Source of the DNA: Sphingomonas sp. AP4-R1
Lineage (GTDB): Bacteria; Pseudomonadota; Alphaproteobacteria; Sphingomonadales; Sphingomonadaceae
Direction: 5' to 3'
DNA length: 64,000 nt
Assembly (NCBI RefSeq): GCF_013113735.1
Contig: NZ_CP053346.1
Location: 1,378,001 to 1,442,000 of the forward strand
Below the pieces are notes generated by a model. The model saw nothing but the letters and a program-made list of their open reading frames with translations. It had not been told where the DNA came from and did not search any database. Below are positions 7,877-17,950 of this stretch, one piece after another (position 1 is the first letter of the stretch; every line of letters starts with the position of its first letter). The position numbers and the translations under genes were made by a program.

Positions 7877-8410
7877 CTAAGCCAGCGGGTAGCGTTCGAC
7901 GATCACGTAGGTTGAGCCCTCGCGGCCGAGAATGCTCTCGTAGAGATAGAGGTGCGTGAAGGGCGCGGGCTCGTGCGCGAGCCCGGCATGGACCGCGAGC
8001 CAGCCGTCCGGCGGCATCGCGTCGCGACCGAGGCGGGCCAGCGTGACGTGCGGGCGGAATGCGCGCGTTTCCGGCGCGAGGCCGACATCGACCATCGCCC
8101 GATCGACGGATTTCGCGATCCGGGTGAGATCGTTCGCCGCCGGGATCGCGGCCCAGAGGCTGTTGGGCCGGCCCTTGCTGTCGAACGCGCCGACCCCCTC
8201 GACCCCCAACATCAGGGCTGGTGCGTGGATCCGGCCGAGGGCGGCGGCGATGTCCGCCTGCCGGTGGCGATCCACGTCGCCAATGAATCGCACGGTGAGA
8301 TGAAGTTGCTCGTCGCTTTGCCAGCGGGCGCCGGGCAGGCCGTGCATCGTCGCGCGCAGGCGCTCTCGCATCGCGGGTGGCGGCCGCAGCGCGGCGAACA
8401 GACGGGCCAT
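7877..8410 (-). CDS. thpR: RNA 2',3'-cyclic phosphodiesterase (2H family)
   Basis: A 177-residue protein beginning MARLFAALRPP, the usual opening of ThpR/LigT proteins. The two HxTx signatures of the 2H phosphoesterase fold are present (HLTVRFIG near residue 40 and HVTLARLG near 125). Family members hydrolyse 2',3'-cyclic phosphate RNA ends and can catalyse 2'-5' RNA ligation in vitro. I prefer the ATG at 8410; a GTG one codon upstream is possible. It is divergent from the Bax-inhibitor gene. A distant paralogue lies at 20520-21008. Confidence 0.9.
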   Translation of the reverse strand: MARLFAALRPPPAMRERLRATMHGLPGARWQSDEQLHLTVRFIGDVDRHRQADIAAALGRIHAPALMLGVEGVGAFDSKGRPNSLWAAIPAANDLTRIAKSVDRAMVDVGLAPETRAFRPHVTLARLGRDAMPPDGWLAVHAGLAHEPAPFTHLYLYESILGREGSTYVIVERYPLA

Positions 8411-8592
8411 CACGTGTTTCTCAAGTATTTCCCGTGACGGATCCTAGGCTTCGACTTCGTTCATCGCCACGCAATTCGGGCACGGCGCGCCTTCTGGTCG
8501 ATCATGTTAACGCAATGCCTCTCTTGAATCACACGGCGTTCGGGCCGATATTCACGCATAGCGCGATGTGGCGCGAGAGGAGTTTCTTCGAG

Positions 8593-9348
8593 ATGGCAAA
8601 TCGGTCCGACCCCTGGGGCACGACCGCGCAGTCGACCAACGTCGGCATCGGCGCAGGCGCGCGCGACGCGGGTCTCAGGTCGTACATGCTTTCGGTCTAC
8701 AATTACATGTCGTCGGCGGTGCTGCTGACCGGCATCGTCGCCCTGCTGTTCGCCTACAATACGGCTACCGACGGCGGCAATAACAGCTATGCCGCGCAGA
8801 TGGTGATCAACGGCGGTCCGCTGAAGTGGGTCGTCATGCTCGCGCCGCTGGGCGTGGTGATGTGGCTGAGCTTCGGCATCAACCGGATCACGGAAGGCAC
8901 CGCCAAGGCGCTCTTCTGGGGCTATGCGGTGCTGATGGGCCTCTCGCTCTCGACGATCCTGCTGGTCTATACCGGCACCTCGATCGCGCAGGCCTTCTTC
9001 GCGACCGCCGCCGCGTTCGCGGGCCTCAGCCTGTTCGGCTACACCACGAAGAAGGATCTGTCGGGCTTCGGCACGTTCCTGATCATGGGCGTGGTCGGCC
9101 TCGTCGTGGCGAGCCTGATCAACATGTTCCTGAAGTCGTCGGCGCTGGACCTGGTCGTCAGCTTCGTCGGCGTGCTGCTGTTCGCGGGCCTCACCGCCTA
9201 TGACACGCAGCGCATCAAGAGCATGTACTTCCAGGTGCAGGGCTCGGCGATGATCGGCAAGTCGGTGATCATGGGCGCGCTGCAGCTCTATCTCGACTTC
9301 ATCAACCTGTTCCTGTTCCTGCTCCGCTTCATGGGCGACCGCCGCTAA
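8593..9348 (+). CDS. Bax inhibitor-1/YccA family membrane protein
   Basis: A 251-residue inner membrane protein with about seven hydrophobic segments (for example MLSVYNYMSSAVLLTGIVAL and VVMLAPLGVVMWLSFGI). The C-terminal DTQRIKSMY and LQLYLDFINLFLFLLRF segments are characteristic of BI-1/YccA proteins, including the conserved aspartates involved in pH-dependent calcium leak. The ATG at 8593 gives the common MANRSDPW opening and follows GAGAGGAG; the frame is open further upstream. A strong terminator follows. The physiological role in bacteria is poorly defined; the E. coli homologue YccA interacts with FtsH. Confidence 0.9.
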   Translation: MANRSDPWGTTAQSTNVGIGAGARDAGLRSYMLSVYNYMSSAVLLTGIVALLFAYNTATDGGNNSYAAQMVINGGPLKWVVMLAPLGVVMWLSFGINRITEGTAKALFWGYAVLMGLSLSTILLVYTGTSIAQAFFATAAAFAGLSLFGYTTKKDLSGFGTFLIMGVVGLVVASLINMFLKSSALDLVVSFVGVLLFAGLTAYDTQRIKSMYFQVQGSAMIGKSVIMGALQLYLDFINLFLFLLRFMGDRR

Positions 9349-9374
9349 ACGCGGGAGCGAACGGAACGAGAGAG

Positions 9375-9407
9375 GGCCCGCCGGAGCGATCCGGCGGGCC
9401 TTTTCGT
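9375..9407 (+). terminator. Rho-independent terminator after the Bax-inhibitor gene
   Basis: A perfect 11-bp stem, GGCCCGCCGGA pairing with TCCGGCGGGCC around GCGA, is followed by TTTTCGTTT. Confidence 0.92.
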
Positions 9408-9437
9408 TTGTGTGCCGGAGGGCGGACGCGGCAGGGG

Positions 9438-9479
9438 TTCCCGCCGCACGAGATTCCGGCCTTCGCTGGGATGACGGGT
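9438..9479. repeat. Half-copy of an intergenic palindrome
   Basis: The sequence GATTCCGGCCTTCGCTGGGATGACGG resembles one arm of the 'CGGAATGACGG' palindromes seen at 49770-49882. It lies between the BI-1 terminator and the ruvB stop. Confidence 0.5.
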
Positions 9480-10501
9480 CAGTCGAACAGGCCGTCCTGT
9501 GCGGTCTTGGGTGCGGGCAGGCCCAAGTGGGTCCAGGCGCGGCCGGTGAGGCAGCGGCCGCGGGCGGTGCGGGCGACGAGGCCGAGCTGGATCAGATAGG
9601 GCTCGATCACTTCCTCGATCGTGTCGCGCGGTTCGCCGAGGCCGGCCGCGAGCGTTTCCACGCCGACCGGGCCGCCGCGATAGATGTCGGCGATCATCAG
9701 CAGATAGCGCCGGTCCATCGCGTCGAGGCCCAAGCCGTCCACCTCCATGCGCGTGAGGGCGGCGTCGGCCGCCGGCGCATCGACCGTCGCATTGCCGGCG
9801 GCGTGCGCGAAATCGCGGACGCGGCGCAGGAGACGCCCGGCGATGCGGGGCGTGCCCCGCGAGCGGCGGGCGACTTCGTGCGCGCCATCCGGCGTCAGGG
9901 GTAGGCCAAGCAGGCGCGCGGCGCGGGAGACGACCTGCTGCAATTCGTCCACGTCGTAGAATTGCAGGCGGACGGGGATGCCGAAGCGGTCGCGCAGCGG
10001 CGTGGTCAGCAGGCCCTGCCGGGTGGTGGCGCCGACGAGCGTGAAGCGCGGCAGATCGATGCGGACCGAGCGGGCGGAGGGCCCTTCGCCGATCATGATG
10101 TCCAGCGCGCGATCCTCCATCGCCGGATACAGCACTTCCTCGACGGCGGGGGCGAGGCGGTGGATCTCGTCGATGAAGAGGACGTCGCCTTCCTCCAGAT
10201 TCGTGAGGAGGGCGGCAAGGTCACCCGACTTGACGATGACCGGGCCGGAGGTGGCACGGAAGCCGACACCCAACTCGCGCGCGATGATCTGGGCGAGCGT
10301 GGTCTTGCCGAGACCGGGCGGGCCGAAGAAGAGGACATGATCCAGTGCCTCGCCGCGCGCCTTGGCGGCATCGAGGAAGACGCGGAGATTGTCGCGCGCC
10401 CCTTTCTGCCCGACGAACTCGGCCAGCGTCTTGGGGCGCAGCGCGACATCGGCATCGTCGGCCAGGCGCGTGGGGGTGAGCAGGCGATCTTCGTCCGACA
10501 T
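9479..10501 (-). CDS. ruvB: Holliday junction branch migration ATPase RuvB
   Basis: A 340-residue AAA+ motor that drives branch migration with RuvA at Holliday junctions. The Walker A is GPPGLGKTT, the Walker B is VLFIDEIHR, and sensor 1 is in [10 protein letters not shown]; the C-terminal winged-helix region ([19 protein letters not shown]) is intact. I chose [10 protein letters not shown] as start; an ATG three codons upstream (10510) is in frame. Normally ruvB follows ruvA in a ruvCAB operon, but here a gene on the other strand separates them, so ruvB needs its own promoter between 10502 and 10623. Confidence 0.96.
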   Translation of the reverse strand: MSDEDRLLTPTRLADDADVALRPKTLAEFVGQKGARDNLRVFLDAAKARGEALDHVLFFGPPGLGKTTLAQIIARELGVGFRATSGPVIVKSGDLAALLTNLEEGDVLFIDEIHRLAPAVEEVLYPAMEDRALDIMIGEGPSARSVRIDLPRFTLVGATTRQGLLTTPLRDRFGIPVRLQFYDVDELQQVVSRAARLLGLPLTPDGAHEVARRSRGTPRIAGRLLRRVRDFAHAAGNATVDAPAADAALTRMEVDGLGLDAMDRRYLLMIADIYRGGPVGVETLAAGLGEPRDTIEEVIEPYLIQLGLVARTARGRCLTGRAWTHLGLPAPKTAQDGLFD

Positions 10502-10623
10502 CCGGTGCATCTAGCCCGCGCCGCCGCCGCAACCCAGCCGCTTTTTTGAGCGCAAGGCGCGGGAGGCGCCATCGTTTCGCCACGCTAGGACGGTGGAGAG
10601 AGGCACGACGAAAAGAGGGCGCG

Positions 10624-12024
10624 ATGAGCATCGAGGCAGGACTGGACGCGATGGGCCGGGCGGCGGAGGCGGCCATCGCCTATCGTCGCGCGATCGCCAC
10701 GGCGGAAACGACGCCGACGGCGAGCTATGCCGAGATGCTGGCGGCGTTCGCGGCGCCGGTGCCGGAGCGGGGCGCCGAGCCTGCGGTGATCCTCGACGAA
10801 CTGGTGACGAGGGCCACGCCCGGCATCCGGGCCTCCACCGCGCCGCGCTTCTACGGCTGGGTGATCGGCAATTCGCATCCGACCGGCGTGGCGGCGGACT
10901 GGCTGACCTCGGCGTGGGGGCAGAATGGCGGAAACATTCTCGCGGCCCCTGCGGCCTCCGCGATCGAGGCGGTGGCGGCGGGATGGTTGCTGGATCTGCT
11001 GGGGCTGCCGGCGGAGGCGTCGGTCGGTTTCGTCACGGGGGCGACGATCGCGAATTTCGTGTGCTTGGCCGCCGCGCGGAGCGAGATGCTGCGCCGCGTC
11101 GGTTGGGATGTGGAGGCGGACGGATTGTTCGGGGCGCCGCCGCTGCGCGTGTTGATCGGGGCCGATGCCCATGCGACCGTCTTTTCCGGACTGAAGTTTC
11201 TCGGGCTGGGTGCGCAGCGCGTGTCCACCATTGCGACCGACGAGGCGGGGCGCATGCTGCCCGCCGCGCTGGAGCAGGCGCTGGCGGAGGAAGGCGGCCC
11301 GGCGATCGTCATCGCCCAATCGGGGCAGATCAATACGGGCGCGAGCGATCCCTTTGCCGAGATCGTGCCGCTGTGTCGCGCGGCGGGCGCATGGCTGCAT
11401 GTGGACGGCGCCTTCGGCCTGTGGGCGCATGCGAGCCCGGCGCTGCGCCCTCTGACGGCGGGCGTGGAGGGGGCGGATAGCTGGGCGACCGACGGCCATA
11501 AGTGGCTGCAGACGCCCTATGATTGCGGCTTCGCGATCGTGCGCGATCCCGTCGCGCATCAGCGGGCGATGGCCTTCTCCGCCAGCTATCTGCCACCTGC
11601 CGCCGACAGCGAGCGGGAGCCCTCCGCGTTCGTTCCCGAGCTTTCGCGGCGCGCGCGCGGCTTTTCCACCTGGGCGATGATCCGGCAGATGGGGCGCAGC
11701 GGCATTGCCGAGATGGTGGAGCGTTGCTGCGCGATCGCCGCGCGGATCGGGGAGCGGCTGGCGAGCGAGCCGGGCATAACAGTGGTGGTGCCGGTCGAGT
11801 TGAATCAGCTGATCCTGCGCTTTGGCGACGACGATGCCGCCACGCTCGCGACGATCGCGCAGGTTCAGAAGGATGCGGTGCTGTTCGCCGGCGCCTCCAG
11901 CTGGCGCGGGCAATGGGTGATGCGGATCTCGGTGAGTTCGGCCGCGACGACGCTGGAGGATGCCGAGATCACGGCGACGGCCATCGCCGCCGCGTGGCGC
12001 ACGGTCAGCGCGACGCTTTCCTGA
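10624..12024 (+). CDS. PLP-dependent decarboxylase/aminotransferase-like enzyme (group II decarboxylase family)
   Basis: A 466-residue fold type I PLP enzyme of the pyridoxal-dependent decarboxylase group. H183 (DAHATV) would stack on PLP, D261 lies in HVDGAFG, and K293 in DGHKWLQTP is the Schiff-base lysine. Related enzymes act on aromatic L-amino acids, glutamate or aspartate, and many in alphaproteobacteria are annotated only as aspartate aminotransferase family; the substrate cannot be told here. The ATG follows AAAAGAGGG. The gene sits antisense between ruvB and ruvA and its 3' end overlaps that of ruvA by 20 bp, so it looks like a late insertion into the ruvCAB locus. Confidence 0.85.
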   Translation: MSIEAGLDAMGRAAEAAIAYRRAIATAETTPTASYAEMLAAFAAPVPERGAEPAVILDELVTRATPGIRASTAPRFYGWVIGNSHPTGVAADWLTSAWGQNGGNILAAPAASAIEAVAAGWLLDLLGLPAEASVGFVTGATIANFVCLAAARSEMLRRVGWDVEADGLFGAPPLRVLIGADAHATVFSGLKFLGLGAQRVSTIATDEAGRMLPAALEQALAEEGGPAIVIAQSGQINTGASDPFAEIVPLCRAAGAWLHVDGAFGLWAHASPALRPLTAGVEGADSWATDGHKWLQTPYDCGFAIVRDPVAHQRAMAFSASYLPPAADSEREPSAFVPELSRRARGFSTWAMIRQMGRSGIAEMVERCCAIAARIGERLASEPGITVVVPVELNQLILRFGDDDAATLATIAQVQKDAVLFAGASSWRGQWVMRISVSSAATTLEDAEITATAIAAAWRTVSATLS

Positions 12025-12607
12025 GCGCGAGGCGCACGAGCGCGTCGAGGCTGGCGCCGTCGCCCAGTTCCTCGACCGCGGCGGCTACGGCGCGGGACGC
12101 TTCGGCCGGGCGGAAGCCGAGATTGGACAGGGCGGAGACCGCGTCGGCCTCGGTGTTGCCGGCCGGCGTGGGCGCGGAAGACGTGGCCGAACCGAGGGGT
12201 ATCGCCGCGCCCGCTTTGTCCTTCAGCTCCATCACGATCCGCTGGGCGAGTTTGGGGCCGACTCCGTTCGCGCGTGCGACCATCGCCTTGTCGCCGGCAG
12301 CGATCGCACGCGACAATTCGGCGGGATCGAGCACGGACAGGATGGCCAGCGCCACGCGGCCGCCCACGCCCTGCACCGAGGTCAGCAGGCGGAACCAGTC
12401 GCGCTCGCCGGCCGAACCGAAGCCGAACAGCGTGATCGCATCCTCGCGCACCTGCATTTCGGTGAAGAGGATCACGTGGCCGCCCGCCTCGGGCAGCGCG
12501 GACAATGTCCTGCTCGACGCCTGCACCAGATAGCCGACCCCGCCGACATCGATGACGGCGGCATCCGCGGTGGTTTCGGCGAGGGCTCCGGCGAGACGTG
12601 CGATCAT
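12005..12607 (-). CDS. ruvA: Holliday junction DNA helicase subunit RuvA
   Basis: A 200-residue protein with the OB-fold N-terminus ([18 protein letters not shown]), two helix-hairpin-helix motifs ([18 protein letters not shown] and [20 protein letters not shown]) and the C-terminal RuvB-binding domain ([16 protein letters not shown]). It tetramerises on Holliday junctions and loads RuvB. The start at 12607 removes an arginine- and histidine-rich extension. It follows ruvC by 89 bp on the same strand. Its 3' end overlaps the convergent PLP-enzyme gene by 20 bp. Confidence 0.95.
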   Translation of the reverse strand: MIARLAGALAETTADAAVIDVGGVGYLVQASSRTLSALPEAGGHVILFTEMQVREDAITLFGFGSAGERDWFRLLTSVQGVGGRVALAILSVLDPAELSRAIAAGDKAMVARANGVGPKLAQRIVMELKDKAGAAIPLGSATSSAPTPAGNTEADAVSALSNLGFRPAEASRAVAAAVEELGDGASLDALVRLALRKASR

Positions 12608-12696
12608 CGGGCGAGCTTTAGAGTCTTTTTCGAAATGCGCGAGAGAGTGCGCTTTGGGCCGGTGCCGATGTGCGCACAGGCGCACTCCCGATCAAA

Positions 12697-13203
12697 TCAG
12701 GAAAGCGGCGCGCGCGTGGGAATGAGGCGCCGCGCGGTGGCGACATGATGGGCGTGGGTGATGGCGACGGCGAGCGCGTCCGCCGCATCCGCGCCGGCGA
12801 CCTTCGCGCCGGGCAGGAGGCGCGCGACCATCGCCTGCACCTGCTTCTTCTCCGCGCCGCCGGTGCCGACGACGGCCTTCTTCACCACGCTCGGATGATA
12901 TTCGCCGATGACGAGATCGGCCTGCGCGGCGGCCAATAGCGCCATGCCGCGCGCCTGACCCAGCTTGAGCGTCGATTGCGCGTTGGAATTGCCGAGGACT
13001 TCCTCGACCGCGGCGCCATCGAGATCGTAGGATCGCACCACCTCGACGATCGCGCCGTGGAGCAACGCCAGCCGGCGCGGGAGCGCCATCGACGCATCCG
13101 TCCGGATCTGGCCGTTGGCGACGTGCGAAAGGCGGTTGCCATCCGCGCGGATCACGCCCCAGCCCGTCGTGCCGAGCCCCGGATCGAGGCCGAGGATCAG
13201 CAT
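12697..13203 (-). CDS. ruvC: Crossover junction endodeoxyribonuclease RuvC
   Basis: A 168-residue RNase H-fold resolvase. The catalytic acidic residues are visible: D7 in [14 protein letters not shown]68 in [12 protein letters not shown], and the pair near the C-terminus in [11 protein letters not shown]. It cleaves Holliday junctions symmetrically in concert with RuvAB. It lies 25 bp downstream of the yebC gene, the usual alphaproteobacterial order yebC-ruvC-ruvA-ruvB apart from the interruption before ruvB. Confidence 0.95.
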   Translation of the reverse strand: MLILGLDPGLGTTGWGVIRADGNRLSHVANGQIRTDASMALPRRLALLHGAIVEVVRSYDLDGAAVEEVLGNSNAQSTLKLGQARGMALLAAAQADLVIGEYHPSVVKKAVVGTGGAEKKQVQAMVARLLPGAKVAGADAADALAVAITHAHHVATARRLIPTRAPLS

Positions 13204-13228
13204 GAGCGGGCCGATGCGCCGGGGCGGA

Positions 13229-13972
13229 TCAGCCCAGCTTCTCCATCACGTCGTCGGGCACGTCATAATTGCCCCACACGGTCTGGACGTCGTCATCGTC
13301 TTCCAGCGCGTCGATCAGCTTCAGCAGCGTGCCGGCATCGTCCTCGTTGACGGTCACCTGCGTCTGCGGGCGCCACGCGAGCTTGATACCCTCCGGTTCA
13401 CCCAGCACGGGCTCCAGCGCCTTGGCGACTTCGTGGAGCGAATCCTGCGCGGTCCAGATCGAATGGCCGTCCTCGCCGCTCTCGACATCGTCGGCGCCGG
13501 CTTCCAGCGCGGCCTCGAACACCTTTTCGGCATCGCCGGCCTTGGGCGGATAGTTGATCAGGCCGAGCCGATCGAAGCCGTGGCTCACGGCATTCGGCGC
13601 ACCCAGGTTGCCGCCATTCTTGGAGAATGCCAGGCGCACGTTGGTGGCGGTGCGGTTGCGATTGTCCGTCAGCGTCTCGACGATCAGCGCGACGCCGCCG
13701 GGGCCGAAGCCCTCGTAGCGGATCTCGTCATAATTGGCGCCTTCCGCACCCGCCGCCTTGTCGATCGACCGCTTGATATTGTCGTTCGGCATCGATTGCG
13801 CGCGCGCGGCGAGGATTGCCGAACGCAGGCGCGCATTCATCGCCGGATCGGGCAGGCCGCTCTTGGCGGCCACGGTGATCTCGCGGGCGAGCTTGGAGAA
13901 CAGAACGGCGCGCTTTTTGTCCTGCGCGCCCTTGCGATGCATGATGTTCTTGAATTTGCTGTGGCCGGCCAT
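13229..13972 (-). CDS. YebC/PmpR family regulator (TACO1-like)
   Basis: A 247-residue protein with the family opening [20 protein letters not shown] and the [14 protein letters not shown] and [14 protein letters not shown] segments. The family was described as DNA-binding transcriptional regulators, and YebC has more recently been linked to relieving ribosome stalling on proline-rich stretches. This is relevant because the window encodes a protein with 25 consecutive prolines. It begins the ruvC-ruvA unit. Length is normal. Confidence 0.95.
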   Translation of the reverse strand: MAGHSKFKNIMHRKGAQDKKRAVLFSKLAREITVAAKSGLPDPAMNARLRSAILAARAQSMPNDNIKRSIDKAAGAEGANYDEIRYEGFGPGGVALIVETLTDNRNRTATNVRLAFSKNGGNLGAPNAVSHGFDRLGLINYPPKAGDAEKVFEAALEAGADDVESGEDGHSIWTAQDSLHEVAKALEPVLGEPEGIKLAWRPQTQVTVNEDDAGTLLKLIDALEDDDDVQTVWGNYDVPDDVMEKLG

Positions 13973-14016
13973 GTCGGCGTCTTCTCATTCTTTCGGACTG
14001 AAGAGGAACGCGCCCT

Positions 14017-14727
14017 CTAGCGCGGTTCCGGCCGGCTCGCCAGCCGCAGAGCGACGGCGCCGATCGCGCAGGTGAGCGCGAGCTGGAGGGCGGAGAACAG
14101 GCCGTCCAGCACCGCGATCGTGACATGCGATTGCGGCGACATCGTCATGCGGACGGCGACGAGCGTGAGGGCGAGGTGAAAGGCGGCGGGCGGGAGCGCG
14201 AGCCCGATGAACGCACCGGCGATCGCGCCGTCATGGCCGCTCTGGCCACGCCAGATCGCGCCCAGCGCTCCGAACGGGGCATCGGCGGCGAGCCCGGCAT
14301 TCCAGGCCAGCAGCCGGATCGACAGCAGGCCCCAGATCGCCAGACCGACCAGATTGCTGGTCCATTCGCCCACCAGAGTGGGCGCGGGCGGCGCGATCCG
14401 CAGGATGATCAGGCGCACCAGCATCATGCCGAGGAGGGCTGCGATCTGGAGCGCCGCGAAGCGCCAGAAAGCGGTGCCGATGAGGAAGGCGGCGCGCGAT
14501 CCCACCAGCTTGGCCTGGACCACATAGCCGATCCAGATGACGCTGCCGATGCGGACGATGGCGGCCAGCGCGAAGGCTGCGTCCGGCGTGGCGCCGGGCG
14601 CGGGCGCCGTCAGGAAATCCAGCAGGTTCGTGCCGATCACGACCAGCAGCAGGGCCGCGAGTCCGTCGAAACCGATCCGGCCCAGAGACAGGACCGCCGC
14701 GCGCATGACGGCCGAGGCGGTCACCAT
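14017..14727 (-). CDS. Uncharacterised multi-pass membrane protein
   Basis: A 236-residue protein with about five to six hydrophobic stretches (for example LAALLLVVIGTNLLDFL, AALQIAALLGMMLVRLIIL, LVGLAIWGLLSIRLLAW and GAFIGLALPPAAFHLAL), hence an inner membrane protein. I recognise no family motif. It lies between gapR and yebC on the same strand with gaps of 18 and 44 bp, so it may be cotranscribed. Codon use matches the neighbours. Confidence 0.75.
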   Translation of the reverse strand: MVTASAVMRAAVLSLGRIGFDGLAALLLVVIGTNLLDFLTAPAPGATPDAAFALAAIVRIGSVIWIGYVVQAKLVGSRAAFLIGTAFWRFAALQIAALLGMMLVRLIILRIAPPAPTLVGEWTSNLVGLAIWGLLSIRLLAWNAGLAADAPFGALGAIWRGQSGHDGAIAGAFIGLALPPAAFHLALTLVAVRMTMSPQSHVTIAVLDGLFSALQLALTCAIGAVALRLASRPEPR

Positions 14728-14745
14728 GCGGCGCGGCTCCCGTTA

Positions 14746-14985
14746 TCAGCCGAGGCCGAGGGCGGCCTTGTAGGTTTCCAGCAGGGCTTCGGCCTCGTCA
14801 CGCGCATGCTTCTCCATCTTCCGGAGGCGCACGATGGCGCGCATCGTCTTGGCGTCATAGCCCGACGATTTCGCCTCGTTGTAAACGTCGCGAATATCGT
14901 CGGCCATGCCCTTCTTCTCTTCCTCAAGCCGCTCGATGCGCTCGATGAACAGGCGCAGCTGCTCGGCTGCGATAATGTCGGACAT
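14746..14985 (-). CDS. gapR: GapR, nucleoid-associated DUF2312 protein
   Basis: A 79-residue protein with the DUF2312 pattern: a long N-terminal helix ([20 protein letters not shown]), then [19 protein letters not shown] and [13 protein letters not shown]. In Caulobacter GapR binds overtwisted AT-rich DNA ahead of replication and transcription and stimulates topoisomerases. Length and motif order are essentially canonical. It is divergent from the serine dehydratase gene across 281 bp. Confidence 0.93.
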   Translation of the reverse strand: MSDIIAAEQLRLFIERIERLEEEKKGMADDIRDVYNEAKSSGYDAKTMRAIVRLRKMEKHARDEAEALLETYKAALGLG

Positions 14986-15266
14986 GGTTTTGCGAATCCC
15001 TTGGATCTGATGGGCGAGCGGCGCGGACTAAGCATCCCGGCCGCGCCTGTCCAGCACCGGCCGATCCCGCTGCTGTCGTGGCCATGGCAAGGCGGCGTGT
15101 TGGAAACCGCAACGATTGTTCGCTGCAATGCAAAAACCCGTCAATTTCGAACGGCTGCTTAGCGGTTTCGATATCTTCCGGTTGACGTAGGCGTGCCGCC
15201 GCGCTCTGGTGGGCCGATCGACGGCCTACGCCGTCCACGCCCCTTATATTCGGAAACTCTGCTCCA

Positions 15267-16685
15267 GTGCCCAGTGCCTCGCCCCTGCCCGAAGAGGATC
15301 GCGCGCCCCGCGTGATCGAAAGGATCGACGTGGGGCAGGCGATCAGCCTCACCGAGCTTTTCACGATCGGCATCGGGCCTTCCAGTTCGCACACGGTCGG
15401 CCCGATGCGCGCCGCGCGCGATTTCGCAGAGCGGGCGCTGGCGGGCGGCGAGGTGGAGCGCGTGCGCTGCGATCTCTACGGGTCGCTCGCGCTGACCGGC
15501 CATGGCCATGCGACCGATCTCGCCGTGCTGCTGGGGCTGGCGGGAGAGGCGCCGGAGACGGTGGATCCCGATGGCATATCGGATGCGATCGCGGCGATCC
15601 GCGCCGACAAAAGCCTCGCTTTCGGGGGGCGCCTCGCGATTCCCTTCGACGAAGCGACCGACCTGCTCTTCCACAAGGGTCGCTTCCTTGACGGCCATGC
15701 CAATGCGGTGCGCTTCACCGCGCGCTATGTCGACGGTCAGGAGACGGAGGCGGTCTATTTCTCGATCGGTGGCGGCGCGATCCTGCGCGAGGGCGAGCCG
15801 CCGCTGCGCGTGAATTTCACGCTCGCGCATCCGTTCAGCTCCGGCGAGGAATTGCTGCGGATCGGCGACAAGACCGGCCTCACCATCGGCCAGATCGTGG
15901 ATGCGAACGAGCTGTCGTGGCGACCGGCGGCCGAAACGGACGCGTTCCTCGATGCGGTGCGCGGGGCGATGGTGGATTGCATTGATCGCGGGCTGCGCGG
16001 CGAGGGCATGCTGCCGGGTGGGCTCAACGTGCGCCGCCGCGCGCGCGATCTCCATGGTCGCCTGCTGGCGCGGGGCCCCCGCAGCGATCCCTCGGCGGTG
16101 TTCGAATGGGTCAGCCTGTGGGCGTTGGCCGTGAACGAGGAGAATGCGGCGGGCGGGCGCGTCGTCACCGCGCCCACCAACGGCGCGGCCGGGGTGCTGC
16201 CCGCCGTGCTGAAATATTATGAGGTGTTCACCGCCGCGCCGACGCGCGCGGGCAGCCGCCTGCTGCTGACGACGGCGGCGGCGATCGGCTTTCTCTACAA
16301 GAAGCGCGCGTCGATCTCGGCGGCGGAGATGGGCTGTCAGGGCGAGGTCGGCGTCGCCTGCTCGATGGCGGCGGCGGGGCTGGCGGCGGCGCTGGGCGCC
16401 ACCAACGCGCAGATCGAGAATGCCGCCGAGATCGGCATGGAGCATAATTTGGGCCTCACCTGCGATCCGATTGGCGGGCTCGTCCAGATCCCCTGCATCG
16501 AGCGCAACACGATGGGCGCGATCAAGGCGATCAACGCGGCCTATCTGGCGCTGCATGGCGACGGGCGGCATATCGTGAGCCTCGACGCGGTGATCGAGAC
16601 GATGCGCCAGACCGGCGAGGACATGCGCTCCCAATATAAGGAAACGAGCCTCGGCGGCCTGGCGGTGAACGTGGTGGAGTGCTGA
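15267..16685 (+). CDS. sdaA: L-serine ammonia-lyase (iron-sulfur type)
   Basis: A 472-residue single-chain serine dehydratase that deaminates L-serine to pyruvate. The N-terminal beta domain contains [12 protein letters not shown] (residues 36-46), the family signature. The catalytic domain carries cysteines that ligate the 4Fe-4S cluster, with candidates C357 and C365 ([11 protein letters not shown]) and C399 and C410 ([12 protein letters not shown]). The C-terminal cysteine (VVEC) matches the tail cysteine that caps the cluster in related enzymes. The start is a GTG. It is convergent with alanine dehydrogenase, another pyruvate-forming enzyme. Confidence 0.93.
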   Translation: MPSASPLPEEDRAPRVIERIDVGQAISLTELFTIGIGPSSSHTVGPMRAARDFAERALAGGEVERVRCDLYGSLALTGHGHATDLAVLLGLAGEAPETVDPDGISDAIAAIRADKSLAFGGRLAIPFDEATDLLFHKGRFLDGHANAVRFTARYVDGQETEAVYFSIGGGAILREGEPPLRVNFTLAHPFSSGEELLRIGDKTGLTIGQIVDANELSWRPAAETDAFLDAVRGAMVDCIDRGLRGEGMLPGGLNVRRRARDLHGRLLARGPRSDPSAVFEWVSLWALAVNEENAAGGRVVTAPTNGAAGVLPAVLKYYEVFTAAPTRAGSRLLLTTAAAIGFLYKKRASISAAEMGCQGEVGVACSMAAAGLAAALGATNAQIENAAEIGMEHNLGLTCDPIGGLVQIPCIERNTMGAIKAINAAYLALHGDGRHIVSLDAVIETMRQTGEDMRSQYKETSLGGLAVNVVEC

Positions 16686-16692
16686 AGTGAGC

Positions 16693-16717
16693 CTCCCCTC
16701 CCTGGCAGGGAGGGGAG
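16693..16717. repeat. Palindrome between convergent genes, possible bidirectional terminator
   Basis: The stem CTCCCCTCCCTG/CAGGGAGGGGAG lies 7 bp after the serine dehydratase stop and 9 bp before the alanine dehydrogenase stop. It has no clear T run, so termination is a guess. It resembles the arms of the inverted repeat at 4917-5023. Confidence 0.65.
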
Positions 16718-16725
16718 AAGAAGCC

Positions 16726-17820
16726 TCAGTTCAGCGGCAGGTCCAGCGCCTCGGCCACGGCCGCGTGGCGGATCTTGCCGCCCGAGACGTTGAGGCCGTT
16801 GGCCAGATGCGGGTCGGCCGCCATCGCCGCATCCGCGCCGAGGTTCGCGAGCTTCAGCGCGAACGGCAGGGTCGCATTGTTGAGCGCGAAGGCCGAGGTG
16901 CGCGCGACCGCGCCCGGCATGTTCGCCACGCAATAATGGGTGATGCCGTCCACTTCGAACACGGGATCGTCATGCGTTGTGGCGTGGCTCGTCTCGAAGC
17001 AGCCGCCCTGATCGATCGCGATATCGACCAGCACGGAGCCGCGCTTCATCGTCTTCAGCATCTCGCGCGTGACGAGCTTGGGGGCGGCCGCGCCCGGAAT
17101 CAGGACCGCGCCGATCACGAGATGCGCCTTGGCCACGGCCGAGGCGATCGCCGCCTTGGAGGCATAGGCCGTCTTGATCTGGCTGGAGAAGAACATGTCC
17201 AGTTCGGCCAGGCGATCATTGTTGATGTCGTAGATCGTTACGTCGGCGCGCATGCCGACCGCCATCTGCGCGGCATTCACGCCGGCGATGCCGCCGCCGA
17301 GGATCGCGACTCGCGCCGGGGCCACGCCGGGCACGCCGCCCAGCAGCACGCCGCGTCCGCCCTGCTCCTTCTCCAGATAATGCGCGCCGACCTGCACGGA
17401 CATGCGCCCGGCCACTTCGGACATCGGCTTCAAGAGCGGCAGACCGCCGCGCGGGCTCGTCACCGTCTCATAGGCGATGCAGGTCGCACCCGACTTCATC
17501 AGGCCTTCGGCCTGCGGCTTGTCGGCGGCCAGATGGAGATAGGTGAAGAGCAGGTGGTGCGGGCGAAGGCGGGCGATCTCCACCGGCTGCGGCTCCTTCA
17601 CCTTCACGATCATCTCGGCCTGCGCGAACACCTCGTCGGCGGTGGCCAGGATGCGCGCGCCGGCCTCGACATAGTCGCGATCCTCGAAATCGATGCCGGC
17701 GCCGGCATTCGTCTCGACCACCACCTCATGGCCCGCCGCGACCAGCTCCGCCACGGACGGCGGCGTCAGGCCGACGCGATATTCGTGATTCTTGATTTCC
17801 TTGGGTACGCCGATTCTCAT
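16726..17820 (-). CDS. ald: Alanine dehydrogenase
   Basis: A 364-residue NAD-dependent enzyme that interconverts L-alanine and pyruvate plus ammonia. Visible are MRIGVPKEIKNHEYRVGLTP at the N-terminus, K75 (VKVKEPQ), H96 (TYLHLAADK), the NAD-binding AILGGGIAGVNAAQMA loop, and the VDIAIDQGGCFE motif with the catalytic Asp near 270. It is divergent from an Lrp/AsnC regulator gene, the common arrangement for ald control. Confidence 0.95.
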   Translation of the reverse strand: MRIGVPKEIKNHEYRVGLTPPSVAELVAAGHEVVVETNAGAGIDFEDRDYVEAGARILATADEVFAQAEMIVKVKEPQPVEIARLRPHHLLFTYLHLAADKPQAEGLMKSGATCIAYETVTSPRGGLPLLKPMSEVAGRMSVQVGAHYLEKEQGGRGVLLGGVPGVAPARVAILGGGIAGVNAAQMAVGMRADVTIYDINNDRLAELDMFFSSQIKTAYASKAAIASAVAKAHLVIGAVLIPGAAAPKLVTREMLKTMKRGSVLVDIAIDQGGCFETSHATTHDDPVFEVDGITHYCVANMPGAVARTSAFALNNATLPFALKLANLGADAAMAADPHLANGLNVSGGKIRHAAVAEALDLPLN

Positions 17821-17950
17821 GGCACTCTCCTATTCCCTGGAGGAACGCTTATCCGGCGGAAGCAGGCGCGATATTCGAAAGTTCGGCGGGGCGGCGCCAT
17901 CCCGTGCAATCGGATTGCGTCATGCCCCCGCTTCGCGCAATCGCAGGCAC

